Shown here: positions 42,444 through 50,750 of the stretch, one piece after another
How positions within the stretch are numbered: the stretch's first letter is position 1
Layout of the letters: the number at the start of each line of letters is the position of its first letter
Assembly (NCBI RefSeq): GCF_902459705.1
Contig: NZ_CABPRU010000006.1
Coordinates: forward strand, 124,001 to 188,000
Length of the DNA stretch: 64,000 nt
Reading direction: 5' to 3'
DNA from: Pandoraea terrigena
Lineage (GTDB): Bacteria > Pseudomonadota > Gammaproteobacteria > Burkholderiales > Burkholderiaceae
Made by a program: the position numbers and the translations under genes
Notes under the pieces: generated by a model
Told to the model about the DNA's origin: nothing
The model's input: only the letters and a program-made list of their open reading frames with translations
The model's database searches: none

Positions 42444-43099
42444 CGCTCAGAGTGCTCATCGTCGACGACCACGCCATCGTGCGTCAGGGCGTGCGACAGT
42501 TGCTCTCCGATAGCGGGAGCATCTCGGTCGTCGGCGAAGCCGACTGTGGCGCGGAAGCGCTCGAGATGACCGACGCCGCCCAGTGGGACATCGTCCTGCT
42601 CGACATTTCGCTGCCCGACACGAACGGTCTCGAGATTCTCAAGACCCTGCGACGCAAGCACCCGCGCCTGCCGATCATGATCTTCAGCATGTACGGTGAA
42701 GGCCAGTTCGCGCTTCGGGCGCTCAAGGCCGGCGCGGCCGGGTATCTGAGCAAACGCTCGAACGCGCAGCAACTGGTCTCGGCCGTACGGCAGGTCGCCG
42801 CAGGGCGCAAGTACGTCAGTCCAATGGTGGCCGAGACGCTCGCCGACTACCTCGGCCCGGATGACGATCAGCCGCCGCACGAGCGCCTGTCGGACCGTGA
42901 ATACCAGACGCTTTGCATGATCGGCTCGGGCAAGCGCCTGACCGACATCGCCAATGCGCTCTCGCTCTCGGTCAAGACCGTGAGTGTGTATCGCACGCGC
43001 CTGCTCGAGAAGATGCGCCTGAACAACAATGCCGAGCTCACCTATTACGTGATGCAGCACGGCCTGGTCAGCGCCGAGATGGGGCCGGTCTGCGCCTGA
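42440..43099 (+). CDS. NarL/LuxR-family response regulator
   Basis: The 219-residue regulator has a receiver domain (IVDDHAIVRQGVRQLL, Asp in DIVLLDISLPDTNG, Lys in AGYLSKRSN). A C-terminal LuxR-type helix-turn-helix follows with LSDREYQTLCMIGSGKRLTDIANALSLSVKTVSVYRTRLLEKM. It resembles FimZ/UvrY-type regulators. Its ATG overlaps the kinase stop. It is the last gene before the flagellin promoter, so control of motility genes is possible but not shown. Confidence 0.92.
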   Translation: MTLRVLIVDDHAIVRQGVRQLLSDSGSISVVGEADCGAEALEMTDAAQWDIVLLDISLPDTNGLEILKTLRRKHPRLPIMIFSMYGEGQFALRALKAGAAGYLSKRSNAQQLVSAVRQVAAGRKYVSPMVAETLADYLGPDDDQPPHERLSDREYQTLCMIGSGKRLTDIANALSLSVKTVSVYRTRLLEKMRLNNNAELTYYVMQHGLVSAEMGPVCA

Positions 43100-43592
43100 G
43101 CATTCCGGCACCGCGCCTTGAAAAGTGAGCGATCACTACGTGGCCCGCGCAAGCGGGTCACTTGCATTTCGGACCGCCGATCCGTTCTCTGCCATCGGCA
43201 GCGTTGCGCGCGGCAACACTTTCTCACCCGGACGAGAAATTTTCTTTTGTGCCTTCAAGGCGCTGCCATTCGCTGAGAATGGGTGCCCGCCTCACAGTCG
43301 GCCAGCCCATCATCGCCATCTCTCCAAGCCTTACAGGGATTGAATAAGCGGCAGATTGCCCCTGTCCTCGCGCGATCAATCGTGGAGGAATTTTGTAGAC
43401 TGGCCCACTAGCGTTTTTCCTACATCGACAGGGCCCGTCGATGGGGGGTGGCACATCATTTTGTGAAATCACCCTAAATTTTCCCAATGGCTGTCCGATA
43501 TCCCCTACAACGGCGGCTTTCGGCGAATGGCTGTAGAGCCGAAGTTACGGCGCTTAAGCCGGAGCCAAAAATTTTGGGAAAGGAGTGGCTAA
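43100..43592. other. Intergenic region before fliC
   Basis: This 493-base region ends in the fliC promoter and its 91-base leader. The first ~370 bases hold no gene I can support on either strand. Confidence 0.5.
43475..43501 (+). promoter_or_regulatory. Sigma28 (FliA)-type promoter of fliC
   Basis: TAAA (43475-43478) is followed after exactly 15 bases by TCCGATAT (43494-43501). The FliA consensus is TAAA-N15-GCCGATAA, so 10 of 12 positions match. It lies 91 bases before the fliC ATG, as usual for late flagellar genes. Confidence 0.85.
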
Positions 43593-45005
43593 ATGTCATC
43601 TGTCATCAATACCAATATCTTCTCGCTGGTTGCACAACGTAACCTGAGCACGTCGCAGTCGGGCCTGCAAACCTCGATCACGCGCCTGTCCTCGGGTATG
43701 CGCATCAACAGCGCCGCCGACGATGCCGCCGGCCTGGCGATCACGGACCGCATGTCGGCCCAGATCAACGGCACGCAGCAAGCGCAGCGCAACGCCAACG
43801 ACGGTATCTCGCTGGTGCAAACCGCCGCAGGCGCCCTGTCGGCCATCACCGACAACCTGCAGCGCATCCGCACGCTGGCCGTTCAGTCGACCAACTCGAC
43901 CAACTCGACTTCGGATCGCGCCGCGCTGGACCAGGAAGTCCAACAGCGTCTGGCGGAAGTGAACCGCCTGGCGACCCAAACGTCGTTCAACGGCCTGAAC
44001 GTGCTCGACGGCTCGATGGGCACGGCGAACTTCCAGGTGGGCGCCAACGCAGGCCAGACCATTTCGGTCAACCTGCAACAAAGCATGACCACCTCCAGCA
44101 TCGGTTCGGTCGCACAAACGACCTCGGCCACCAACCCGCTGAGCTTCACCGTTGCCGCACTGACCGTTCAGATGGGTGCAGGCGCTGCCGTCAACGTCAA
44201 GGCCGGCACGTACAACAGCTCGGCCGACCTGGCCACGGCCATCAACACTGCCGCGCAAACCGCGGGCTTCACGGGCAACGTCGCCTCGGTCAACTCGGCC
44301 GGTGAAATCGCCATCACCAACACCGACGCCGCGCAAACGATGACGATCGCCGGCGCCGACGCCACCACGCTGGGCATGGCCGTCGCAGGTGCCGCCGCCG
44401 GTGTGACGACCACGTCGACCGCAGTCGCTGGTACGTTCTCGCAAACGCTGTCCGCAGGCGACCTGGTCCTGACCGTCAACGGCAAGGCCACGAACATCAC
44501 CGGCAAGATGAACAGCGCCGGCGACCTGGCCAACGCGATCAACTCGTCGAACAGCGGCGTGAACGCGTATGTCGACACCACGGGCCAGATGCACCTCAGC
44601 TCGGGGTCGTCGTTCCAGATCAGCGGCGGCACGCCGGCCATCCTGACCAAGCTGGGCCTGCCGACGGCTGCCACGACCTACGCCACGAGCGGTAGCCTGG
44701 CACAAGCCGACGTCAAGACGGTCAGCAGCGCCACGCTGATGCTGTCGCAGATCGACTCGGCCATCGGCACCGTCGACACGCTGCAATCGACCCTGGGCGC
44801 TATTCAAAACCGCTTCCAGTCGACGATTTCGAGCCTGTCGACCACGACGCAGAACCTGACCACGGCGCGTTCGGGTGTGCAAGACACCGACTACGCTTCG
44901 GAAACGGCCAACCTGACCAAGTCGCAGATCCTGCAACAAGCTGGTATCTCGATGCTGGCCCAGGCCAACCAACTGCCGCAACAAGTGCTGAAGCTTCTCC
45001 AGTAA
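43593..45005 (+). CDS. fliC: Flagellin
   Basis: The 470-residue protein has the conserved flagellin ends: N-terminal MSSVINTNIFSLVAQRNLSTSQSGL, then RLSSGMRINSAADDAAGLAITDRM, and C-terminal QDTDYASETANLTKSQILQQAGISMLAQANQLPQQVLKLLQ. The central ~200 residues (Thr/Ala/Val-rich) are the variable surface domain. It is exported by the flagellar type III apparatus and polymerises into the filament. AAAGGAG precedes the ATG. Transcription is from the sigma28-type promoter upstream. Confidence 0.97.
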   Translation: MSSVINTNIFSLVAQRNLSTSQSGLQTSITRLSSGMRINSAADDAAGLAITDRMSAQINGTQQAQRNANDGISLVQTAAGALSAITDNLQRIRTLAVQSTNSTNSTSDRAALDQEVQQRLAEVNRLATQTSFNGLNVLDGSMGTANFQVGANAGQTISVNLQQSMTTSSIGSVAQTTSATNPLSFTVAALTVQMGAGAAVNVKAGTYNSSADLATAINTAAQTAGFTGNVASVNSAGEIAITNTDAAQTMTIAGADATTLGMAVAGAAAGVTTTSTAVAGTFSQTLSAGDLVLTVNGKATNITGKMNSAGDLANAINSSNSGVNAYVDTTGQMHLSSGSSFQISGGTPAILTKLGLPTAATTYATSGSLAQADVKTVSSATLMLSQIDSAIGTVDTLQSTLGAIQNRFQSTISSLSTTTQNLTTARSGVQDTDYASETANLTKSQILQQAGISMLAQANQLPQQVLKLLQ

Positions 45006-45054
45006 GCGCCTGTTGGGCTTGGTTTGACGCCCGGCGGCAACATGGCCGGGCCGC

Positions 45055-45110
45055 CGGCGGCGCCACCTTCACGGGGGGCGCCGCCGCACACATTACAAAG
45101 GCAGCCTTTT
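45055..45110 (+). terminator. Hairpins after fliC
   Basis: A perfect 10-bp GC stem (CGGCGGCGCC 45055-45064, GGCGCCGCCG 45077-45086) lies 49 bases past the fliC stop. A short AAAGG/CCTTT hairpin with trailing T then follows near 45097-45111. Together they probably end or weaken the fliC transcript before fliD. Confidence 0.5.
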
Positions 45111-45161
45111 TCATGCCGGCGTTTTGTGAGTTGAGCAACTATTTTTGAGAGCGAGCAATTT

Positions 45162-47267
45162 ATGGCGACTACCGGCAGTAGCACTACGGGCTCCATTTCG
45201 TCACCGGGCATCGGCTCCGGGCTGGACGTCAACGCGCTCGTGACCAGTCTGATGCAGCCGGCCACGCAAAAGCTCAGCTTGCTCAAGTCACAAGAAGCCA
45301 GCTACCAGACCAAGGTCTCCGCGCTCGGCAGCCTGCAATCGGCGCTGAGTTCGTTCCAGTCGTCGCTGTCGAACCTGTCATCGGCGTCGTCGTTCCTCCA
45401 GATGACGGCCACACCGGGCGACGCGACAATCCTGACCGCGTCGGCGGACACCACCGCGAAGGCCGGCAGCTACACGATCAACGCGACGCAACTGGCGCAG
45501 GCCCAAAGCCTGTCGACGTCCGGCGTATCGGACCCCGCCGCATCGATCGGCAGCGGCGCGTCCACCCAGTTGACCTTCAGCTTCGGCACGATCTCGGGCG
45601 GCACGCTCGCAAACGGTACGTATACCGGCGCCAGCTTCTCGCCGAACGCGCAGCAGGCGCCGTTCAATATCACGATCACGAACAGCAACAACTCGCTGCA
45701 AGGCATTCGCGACGCCATCAACGCCGCCAACGGCGGGGTGACGGCCACGATCGTCAATGACGGCAGCGCCACGCCGAACCGCCTGGTCCTGACCTCGACG
45801 CAGACGGGTCAGGCGATGAGCATGAAGGTGGACGTCGCCGCAGGCGGCGACGCCACGCTCACGAACATGCTCGCGTACGACCCCACCGGCACGCAGAACC
45901 TGACGCAGACCGCCGCGGGCCAGAACGCAAACCTGACCATCAATGGCCTGGCTGTGTCGAGCCAGACCAACACCGTCAAGAGCGCCGTGCAGGGCCTGTC
46001 GATGAACCTGCTCAAGATCGGCACAACCACCGTCAGCGTCAGCAACAACAGCGACGGTGTCACCAAGTCCGTCAACGATTTCGTCGCCGCCTACAACACG
46101 CTGCATTCCGCCATCAGCCAACTGACGTACTTCGACAAGTCGAGCGCCTCGCCCGGCAGCACCTCGAACAACAACGGCCCGCTGATCGGCGACACGACCA
46201 CGCAGATGATCACCACGCAGATCCAGCAGATCCTGAACGGCAAGCTGCCGGGGGTCGCGGGGTCGGTGCTGACGTCGCTCGCAGACATTGGCGTCACGTT
46301 CCAGGCCGGCGACGGCTCCGGCAGCGCCACCGATACGTCGGGTCAGCTCGCCGTCGATTCGACCAAGCTGCAGAAGGCCATCGCCTCGGGCGGCTTCGCT
46401 CAACTCGCGTCGCTGCTTGCCACCAACGGCACGACCAGCGACAGCCTGATCAACTACCAAGGCTCGACCACCAATACCCAGCCGGGCCAGTACGACGTGG
46501 TCGTCACGCGACTGGCGACGCAAGGCACGCTCACGTCGAACGCCACGCTTGGCGCGAACACCGTCATCAACGGCGCCAACAATACGTTGACGCTGCAGGT
46601 CGACGGCACGAGCACGACCATCACCATCCCGAACGGCACCTACACGCCCGACAAGATGGCCGCCGCCTTGCAGGCCGCGATCAACGGCAACTCGAAGTTC
46701 GTCGCCAACGGCTCGACGGTGACCGTCAAGCAGACCGCCGGGGTGCTGTCGATCACGTCGAACCGTTATGGCTCCGCCTCGAACATCCGTGTGACGTCGG
46801 GCAATGCCCAGACCACGCTGTTCGGCACCGGCGTGTCGCCCAGTACCGATGGCGTGGATGTCGGCGGCTCGATCGGCGGCGTGATCGCCACGGGCAGCGG
46901 CCAGTCGCTGACCGGCGCTGCGGGTTCGCTGACCGACGGCCTCAAGATCCAGGTCACCGGCACTAACCTTGGCAATCGTGGCACCATCAGCTTCTCGCAA
47001 GGCTATGCCTCCCTGCTGTCGAACCAGGTGAGTAACTTCCTGAGCGCCAAGGGGGCCATCAGCACGGCCACATCGAACCTGAACGCCAGCATCAAGCAGG
47101 TGCAGCAACAGGAAAGCGACTGGCAGGACCAGATGACGCAGATGCAGAACCGCTATCTCGCCCAATTCACGGCACTGGACGCGACGATGGCCAAGTTGCA
47201 GAACACGAGCGACTACCTCAAGCAGGTGCTTGGCGGGTCGTCGTCTTCGTCGTCGTCCTCGAAGTAA
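45162..47267 (+). CDS. fliD: Flagellar filament cap protein
   Basis: FliD caps the growing filament and folds incoming flagellin. The 701-residue protein begins with the family run SPGIGSGLDVNALVTSLMQPATQKLSLLKSQEASYQTKVSALGSLQSALSSFQ. It has a long Thr/Ser-rich middle and ends with a helical region LNASIKQVQQQESDWQDQMTQMQNRYLAQFTALDATMAKLQNTSDYLKQ. It is longer than E. coli FliD (468) because of extra surface domains. A terminal Ser-rich tail follows. It is the first gene of fliD-fliS-fliT. Confidence 0.95.
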   Translation: MATTGSSTTGSISSPGIGSGLDVNALVTSLMQPATQKLSLLKSQEASYQTKVSALGSLQSALSSFQSSLSNLSSASSFLQMTATPGDATILTASADTTAKAGSYTINATQLAQAQSLSTSGVSDPAASIGSGASTQLTFSFGTISGGTLANGTYTGASFSPNAQQAPFNITITNSNNSLQGIRDAINAANGGVTATIVNDGSATPNRLVLTSTQTGQAMSMKVDVAAGGDATLTNMLAYDPTGTQNLTQTAAGQNANLTINGLAVSSQTNTVKSAVQGLSMNLLKIGTTTVSVSNNSDGVTKSVNDFVAAYNTLHSAISQLTYFDKSSASPGSTSNNNGPLIGDTTTQMITTQIQQILNGKLPGVAGSVLTSLADIGVTFQAGDGSGSATDTSGQLAVDSTKLQKAIASGGFAQLASLLATNGTTSDSLINYQGSTTNTQPGQYDVVVTRLATQGTLTSNATLGANTVINGANNTLTLQVDGTSTTITIPNGTYTPDKMAAALQAAINGNSKFVANGSTVTVKQTAGVLSITSNRYGSASNIRVTSGNAQTTLFGTGVSPSTDGVDVGGSIGGVIATGSGQSLTGAAGSLTDGLKIQVTGTNLGNRGTISFSQGYASLLSNQVSNFLSAKGAISTATSNLNASIKQVQQQESDWQDQMTQMQNRYLAQFTALDATMAKLQNTSDYLKQVLGGSSSSSSSSK

Positions 47268-47306
47268 GCCCGCGACGCACCCGCGCCGCGCGCTTCGGAG
47301 AAAGTC

Positions 47307-47741
47307 ATGTACGGTCAAAACGCCGCCAACGCTTATCGCAAAGTCGGGCTCGAGACAGGCGTCATCGCCGCGAGTCCGCACCAGCTCATCATGATGCTGT
47401 TCGACGGCGCCAAGGCAGCCCTCACGAAGGCCCGCGTCCATTTTGAAGACGGCCGCGTCGCGGATCGCGGACTCGCGCTCTCGAAAGCCATCGGCATTAT
47501 TGGCGGTCTGCGCGACGGCCTGGACATGAACGTCGGCGGGGAACTGTCTCGCAACCTGCGCGATCTTTACGACTACATGGGCCAACGCCTGCTCGAAGCG
47601 AATCTCGAGAACGACGTTGTCAAGGTACAGGAAGTCGACACCCTGCTCGACACGATTGCGTCGGCCTGGCGCGCGATCGCCCCGGCGGCCGGCACGGGTG
47701 CCCCCGCCGCGCAGGCGGGCACCGGAGTGCGCTATGAATGA
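47307..47741 (+). CDS. fliS: Flagellin export chaperone
   Basis: The 144-residue helical protein binds the C-terminus of flagellin and prevents premature polymerisation. YRKVGLETGVIAASPHQLIMMLFDGAKAALTKARVHFEDG is the family signature. The C-terminal ~20 residues are an Ala/Gly-rich tail. CGGAG precedes the start. Its last bases overlap the fliT start by eight bases (ATGAATGA). Confidence 0.95.
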   Translation: MYGQNAANAYRKVGLETGVIAASPHQLIMMLFDGAKAALTKARVHFEDGRVADRGLALSKAIGIIGGLRDGLDMNVGGELSRNLRDLYDYMGQRLLEANLENDVVKVQEVDTLLDTIASAWRAIAPAAGTGAPAAQAGTGVRYE

Positions 47742-48072
47742 AGCCAAGACGTTGCTGAACTGCTACGAGAGCATTGCCGGCCTCACGGAGCGCATGCTCG
47801 GCGTGGCGCGTGATGGCGATTGGGATGCCCTCATCGACCTCGAGATGCAGTATCGTGCGCAGGTCGATTCGATCAAGCAGCTCGATGCCTCGCTGCCGCT
47901 CAGCGAGGACGAGCGGGCGCGCAAGCATGCCGTCATCCGGCGCATTCTGGCCGATGACGCCGCGATTCGCGATCTCGTGGTCCCGCGCCTGGCGCATCTG
48001 GATGCCATGATCAACAGCACACGCCGTCAACGTGCCCTGCACGAAGTCTACGGCCTGAACCTGGGCACCTGA
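47734..48072 (+). CDS. fliT: Flagellar export chaperone, FliT type
   Basis: The 112-residue helical protein overlaps fliS by eight bases and lies at the usual fliT place after fliD-fliS. FliT binds FliD before export and in enterobacteria also dampens FlhDC. The sequence is weakly conserved (LLNCYESIAGLTERMLGVARDGDWDALIDLEMQY at the N-terminus), so the name rests on length, helix content and context. Confidence 0.82.
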   Translation: MNEAKTLLNCYESIAGLTERMLGVARDGDWDALIDLEMQYRAQVDSIKQLDASLPLSEDERARKHAVIRRILADDAAIRDLVVPRLAHLDAMINSTRRQRALHEVYGLNLGT

Positions 48073-48112
48073 CGCGCCAGCGCGTCTCGTCGCCCATTAT
48101 TCGGAGTCACGT

Positions 48113-49537
48113 ATGGCCGGTCTCGATTCGGTGCTGGCCACAACGCTCGCACGACGGCTCGACGCCCTGCTCGGCGTCGGGCACGGGGCTGCCTCGACGA
48201 GCGCGCCCAGCGCCGTATCCGGCATGCAGCCCACCGGCGACGCCACGTCCGCCCTCGGCGATCTCGCGACCCGCACGTCGACAGCCGCCGTCGGACTCGG
48301 CAATGCGTCCGCGCAAACCGTCGCCCAGCTCCCCACCGCCGTTCAACAGGCCACCCTCTCGGCCGCCGCGCGTACCATCGACACGATTCTGCGGCTCGCC
48401 CCCGACTCGCCCGGGCCCGTGCAGGCGAGCACACCGGTGTGGCCTGCCGCTCCCGGTACCGGCGCGCCCGCGCTCGCGCCGCTGCTCGCGGAGGCGTTGA
48501 AGGAAGCGTTGTCCGCGAGCGGACTCTTTTACGAATCGCATCTGTCGCAGTGGGCATCGGGCAGCCGTTCGTTCGAGCAGTTGCAGGCCGAGCCGCAGTT
48601 GCGCTGGCCCGCGTCGGCCAACCTGGCCGCGCAGTTGCGCGCGGCCGGCGCCGACGCCACGCTGCCCGGCCCCGGCCCGCTCACCCGTCTGCTCGGCCCC
48701 GCGGGTGCCGAAGCGGCGCTGGCCACCGGCTGGCCGGCGCTCAGCCCGTCGGCCCTGTCCTCAGCGGCCACCTACGGCACCACGTCGTCCAGCGTCGGTG
48801 CGCCGCCATTCGCGGGCGAGGCAACCGATGGCGGTCTGCATGCGAGCGCCAATCTGCCCAACACGGCCAACGCACTCGCGCATGCCGCAAGCGTCGTGCA
48901 TACGACGAGCAGCGTACTGCCAGGCGCGCAGGGTGGCGACGCCACCCTGACCGCGCTGGGCAGCAGCTCACCTGCGAATGCCGCGCCGCATGGTCCGGCT
49001 GGGGCGATTGCCGCCGTCGCGAATGCGCCTGCGGAGAGTGTCACGCTGGTGCGTCAGCAGCTCGACATGCTGGTGAACCCGCAATTCCAGTGGAACGGCA
49101 TGGCGTGGCCGGGCGCACCGATGGCGTGGCAAGTCGAGGAACGCGCCGGGCAAACGATGCCCGGCGAGGCACCCACGCCGTCGACATGGCATACCCATCT
49201 GCGTCTCACGCTGCCGTTGCTGGGTACGGTCGACGTCACGCTCGGGTTGTCCGGGCAGCAGTTACAGGCCCGCCTGCTGACCGATTCGACCGTGTCGGCC
49301 GATGCGCTGTCGCAAGAGGGTGAAGGATTACGCCAGCGGCTCGCCGCCGTCGGACTCATCGCGAGCCAGTTGTCGTTCGGCGCGGTGACGGACACGGGCG
49401 GAAGCGTCGATGGATCACCGGCAAGCGTCAACCCTGCAAACCCTCGCAATGCTGCCGCGCCTGCCACCGGCACCGGACGCCCGGTGCCGGTGGCGAGCCA
49501 CGTGTCGTCAACGGGACAGACCGGAGATGAGGTATGA
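48113..49537 (+). CDS. FliK-like hook-length control protein (second copy)
   Basis: The 474-residue protein is Ala/Ser/Thr/Pro-rich for ~330 residues and then has a compact C-terminal block (WHTHLRLTLPLLGTVDVTLGLSGQQLQARLLTDS, LRQRLAAVGL) matching the hook-length domain of FliK. A canonical fliK lies at 56341. This copy sits between fliT and the FlhB-C-terminus-like gene, whose start it overlaps (ATGA), an order seen in Burkholderiales flagellar loci as I recall. It may modulate export-substrate switching together with the FlhX-like protein. CGGAG precedes the ATG. Confidence 0.75.
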   Translation: MAGLDSVLATTLARRLDALLGVGHGAASTSAPSAVSGMQPTGDATSALGDLATRTSTAAVGLGNASAQTVAQLPTAVQQATLSAAARTIDTILRLAPDSPGPVQASTPVWPAAPGTGAPALAPLLAEALKEALSASGLFYESHLSQWASGSRSFEQLQAEPQLRWPASANLAAQLRAAGADATLPGPGPLTRLLGPAGAEAALATGWPALSPSALSSAATYGTTSSSVGAPPFAGEATDGGLHASANLPNTANALAHAASVVHTTSSVLPGAQGGDATLTALGSSSPANAAPHGPAGAIAAVANAPAESVTLVRQQLDMLVNPQFQWNGMAWPGAPMAWQVEERAGQTMPGEAPTPSTWHTHLRLTLPLLGTVDVTLGLSGQQLQARLLTDSTVSADALSQEGEGLRQRLAAVGLIASQLSFGAVTDTGGSVDGSPASVNPANPRNAAAPATGTGRPVPVASHVSSTGQTGDEV

Positions 49538-49926
49538 CGCTCCCACCGGAACGTCGCACGGCGATCGCGCTGGCCTACGGGGCGAACGACACGGCGCCAC
49601 GCGTGGTGGCGAAGGGCTACGGCCTGCTCGCCGAGACGATCGTGCGCACCGCGCACGAACATGGCCTGTACGTGCATGAATCGCCGGAACTGGTGAGCCT
49701 GCTCATGCAGGTCGACCTCGACCAGCGGATCCCGGCACAGCTCTATCAGGCGGTCGCGGAATTGCTGGCGTGGCTCTATAAGCTTGAAGCAGGACGCGGC
49801 GGCCATCCACCGCCGCTTCCACCCGGCGTCAGTGCCTCCGGGATCCCGACCGGCGTCTCGCCTGCCGCGTCCACGCCACCGTCCAACGCGCTCGACGCCC
49901 CGTCCGCCGAACCCCGCGCGCGCTAA
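49534..49926 (+). CDS. flhX: FlhX: FlhB C-terminal-domain paralogue
   Basis: The 130-residue protein matches the cytoplasmic C-terminal domain of FlhB: AIALAYGANDTAPRVVAKGYGLLAETIVRTAHEHGLYVHESPELVSLLMQVDLDQRIPAQLYQAVAELLAWLYKLE. It lacks the membrane part and the NPTH autocleavage site, where it reads GAND. It thus resembles the already-cleaved FlhB C-terminal fragment, known in other bacteria to replace that fragment. A Pro-rich tail of ~45 residues follows. It overlaps the FliK-like gene by four bases, so the two are likely partners in substrate-specificity switching. Confidence 0.85.
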   Translation: MTLPPERRTAIALAYGANDTAPRVVAKGYGLLAETIVRTAHEHGLYVHESPELVSLLMQVDLDQRIPAQLYQAVAELLAWLYKLEAGRGGHPPPLPPGVSASGIPTGVSPAASTPPSNALDAPSAEPRAR

Positions 49927-49982
49927 GGTCGTACCCTCCGCGCAGCGCAGGCGATCGCCGCGCGGCAGCGAACCTGCCGCCG

Positions 49983-50010
49983 AAAAAAAAGCCCCGCGGA
50001 TCGGCGGGGC
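49983..50010 (-). terminator. Rho-independent terminator after fliE
   Basis: GCCCCGC (49991-49997) and GCGGGGC (50004-50010) form a perfect stem. On the minus strand it is followed by eight T, ending the fliE transcript. On the plus strand it is followed by CTTCTT, so it may also stop flhX transcription. Confidence 0.85.
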
Positions 50011-50064
50011 CTTCTTGGTGCTGCGGATGCGCCCTGGCGCGCCCTCCCGCGTCATACGTCTGCG

Positions 50065-50400
50065 TCACACTTGCATGTTCATCACGGTCGTATAAGCCGA
50101 GACGAGCTTGTTGCGCACTTGCAGGCTCATCTGGAAGCCGATATTGGCTTTCTGCAGGTCGACCATGACGTCGTTGAGCGCCACACCCGACCCACCCATT
50201 TCGAACGCGCGGGCTTGTGCCTCAGCGCCGTTCTGCGCCGACGAGACGCGTTTGAGCGAATTCTCCAGCTCGGACGCGAAACCGCCTGTCGCCGAGGTCG
50301 CCCCAGCGCCAGCACTCGCGGTGCCCAGGACCGAACCCGCCGCCTGCGACGCCACGCTGCCCAGCTTCTGCAACACCGACTCGATCCCCGGAATGGCCAT
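50065..50400 (-). CDS. fliE: Flagellar hook-basal body junction protein
   Basis: FliE joins the MS ring to the proximal rod. The 111-residue length is usual and the C-terminus FQMSLQVRNKLVSAYTTVMNMQV is the family signature. The ATG at 50400 follows GAGGA. It is transcribed alone, divergent from fliFGHIJK across 350 bases, and ends at a strong terminator. Confidence 0.95.
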   Translation of the reverse strand: MAIPGIESVLQKLGSVASQAAGSVLGTASAGAGATSATGGFASELENSLKRVSSAQNGAEAQARAFEMGGSGVALNDVMVDLQKANIGFQMSLQVRNKLVSAYTTVMNMQV

Positions 50401-50750
50401 GATGCTTGTCCTCGCTTGTCTTCGAGCGGCACCGGCGCCGCCGCAACACCGCGTCGCGCGCACCCGTTCGCCTTTTATCAGTTACGCCGGAGCTTACCAC
50501 CGCCTGGCAAGCCCCCAAGACCGTAATTGGTGGCAAAACACCCGCCTAATCGTCAAAACGATTCCATATTCGCCAACGAATAATCAGGACCATCGGCATC
50601 GTGCGCACCCGGTAACGGATCTTTCCAATCCTTAGCGACCTTCGCACGTGAGCGCGATGCCAAGCGCACCCCCGGAGAATTCTGTCGCATGTTAGTGAGC
50701 ACTTCCACCGCGAAGAACGTCGTATCAACGCCGCTGGCGTGGAGCCGCGC
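50401..50750. other. Divergent fliE/fliF control region
   Basis: This 350-base gap must carry the promoters of fliE and of the long fliF operon. I found no convincing sigma28 or sigma54 promoter and no gene. An AT-rich stretch lies at about 50525-50625. Confidence 0.45.

Noticed and set aside
45378-47747. A 789-codon open frame antisense to fliD
   Set aside because: Composition (Arg/Gly/Val/His) is that of a shadow frame and it has no recognisable motif; fliD is secure.
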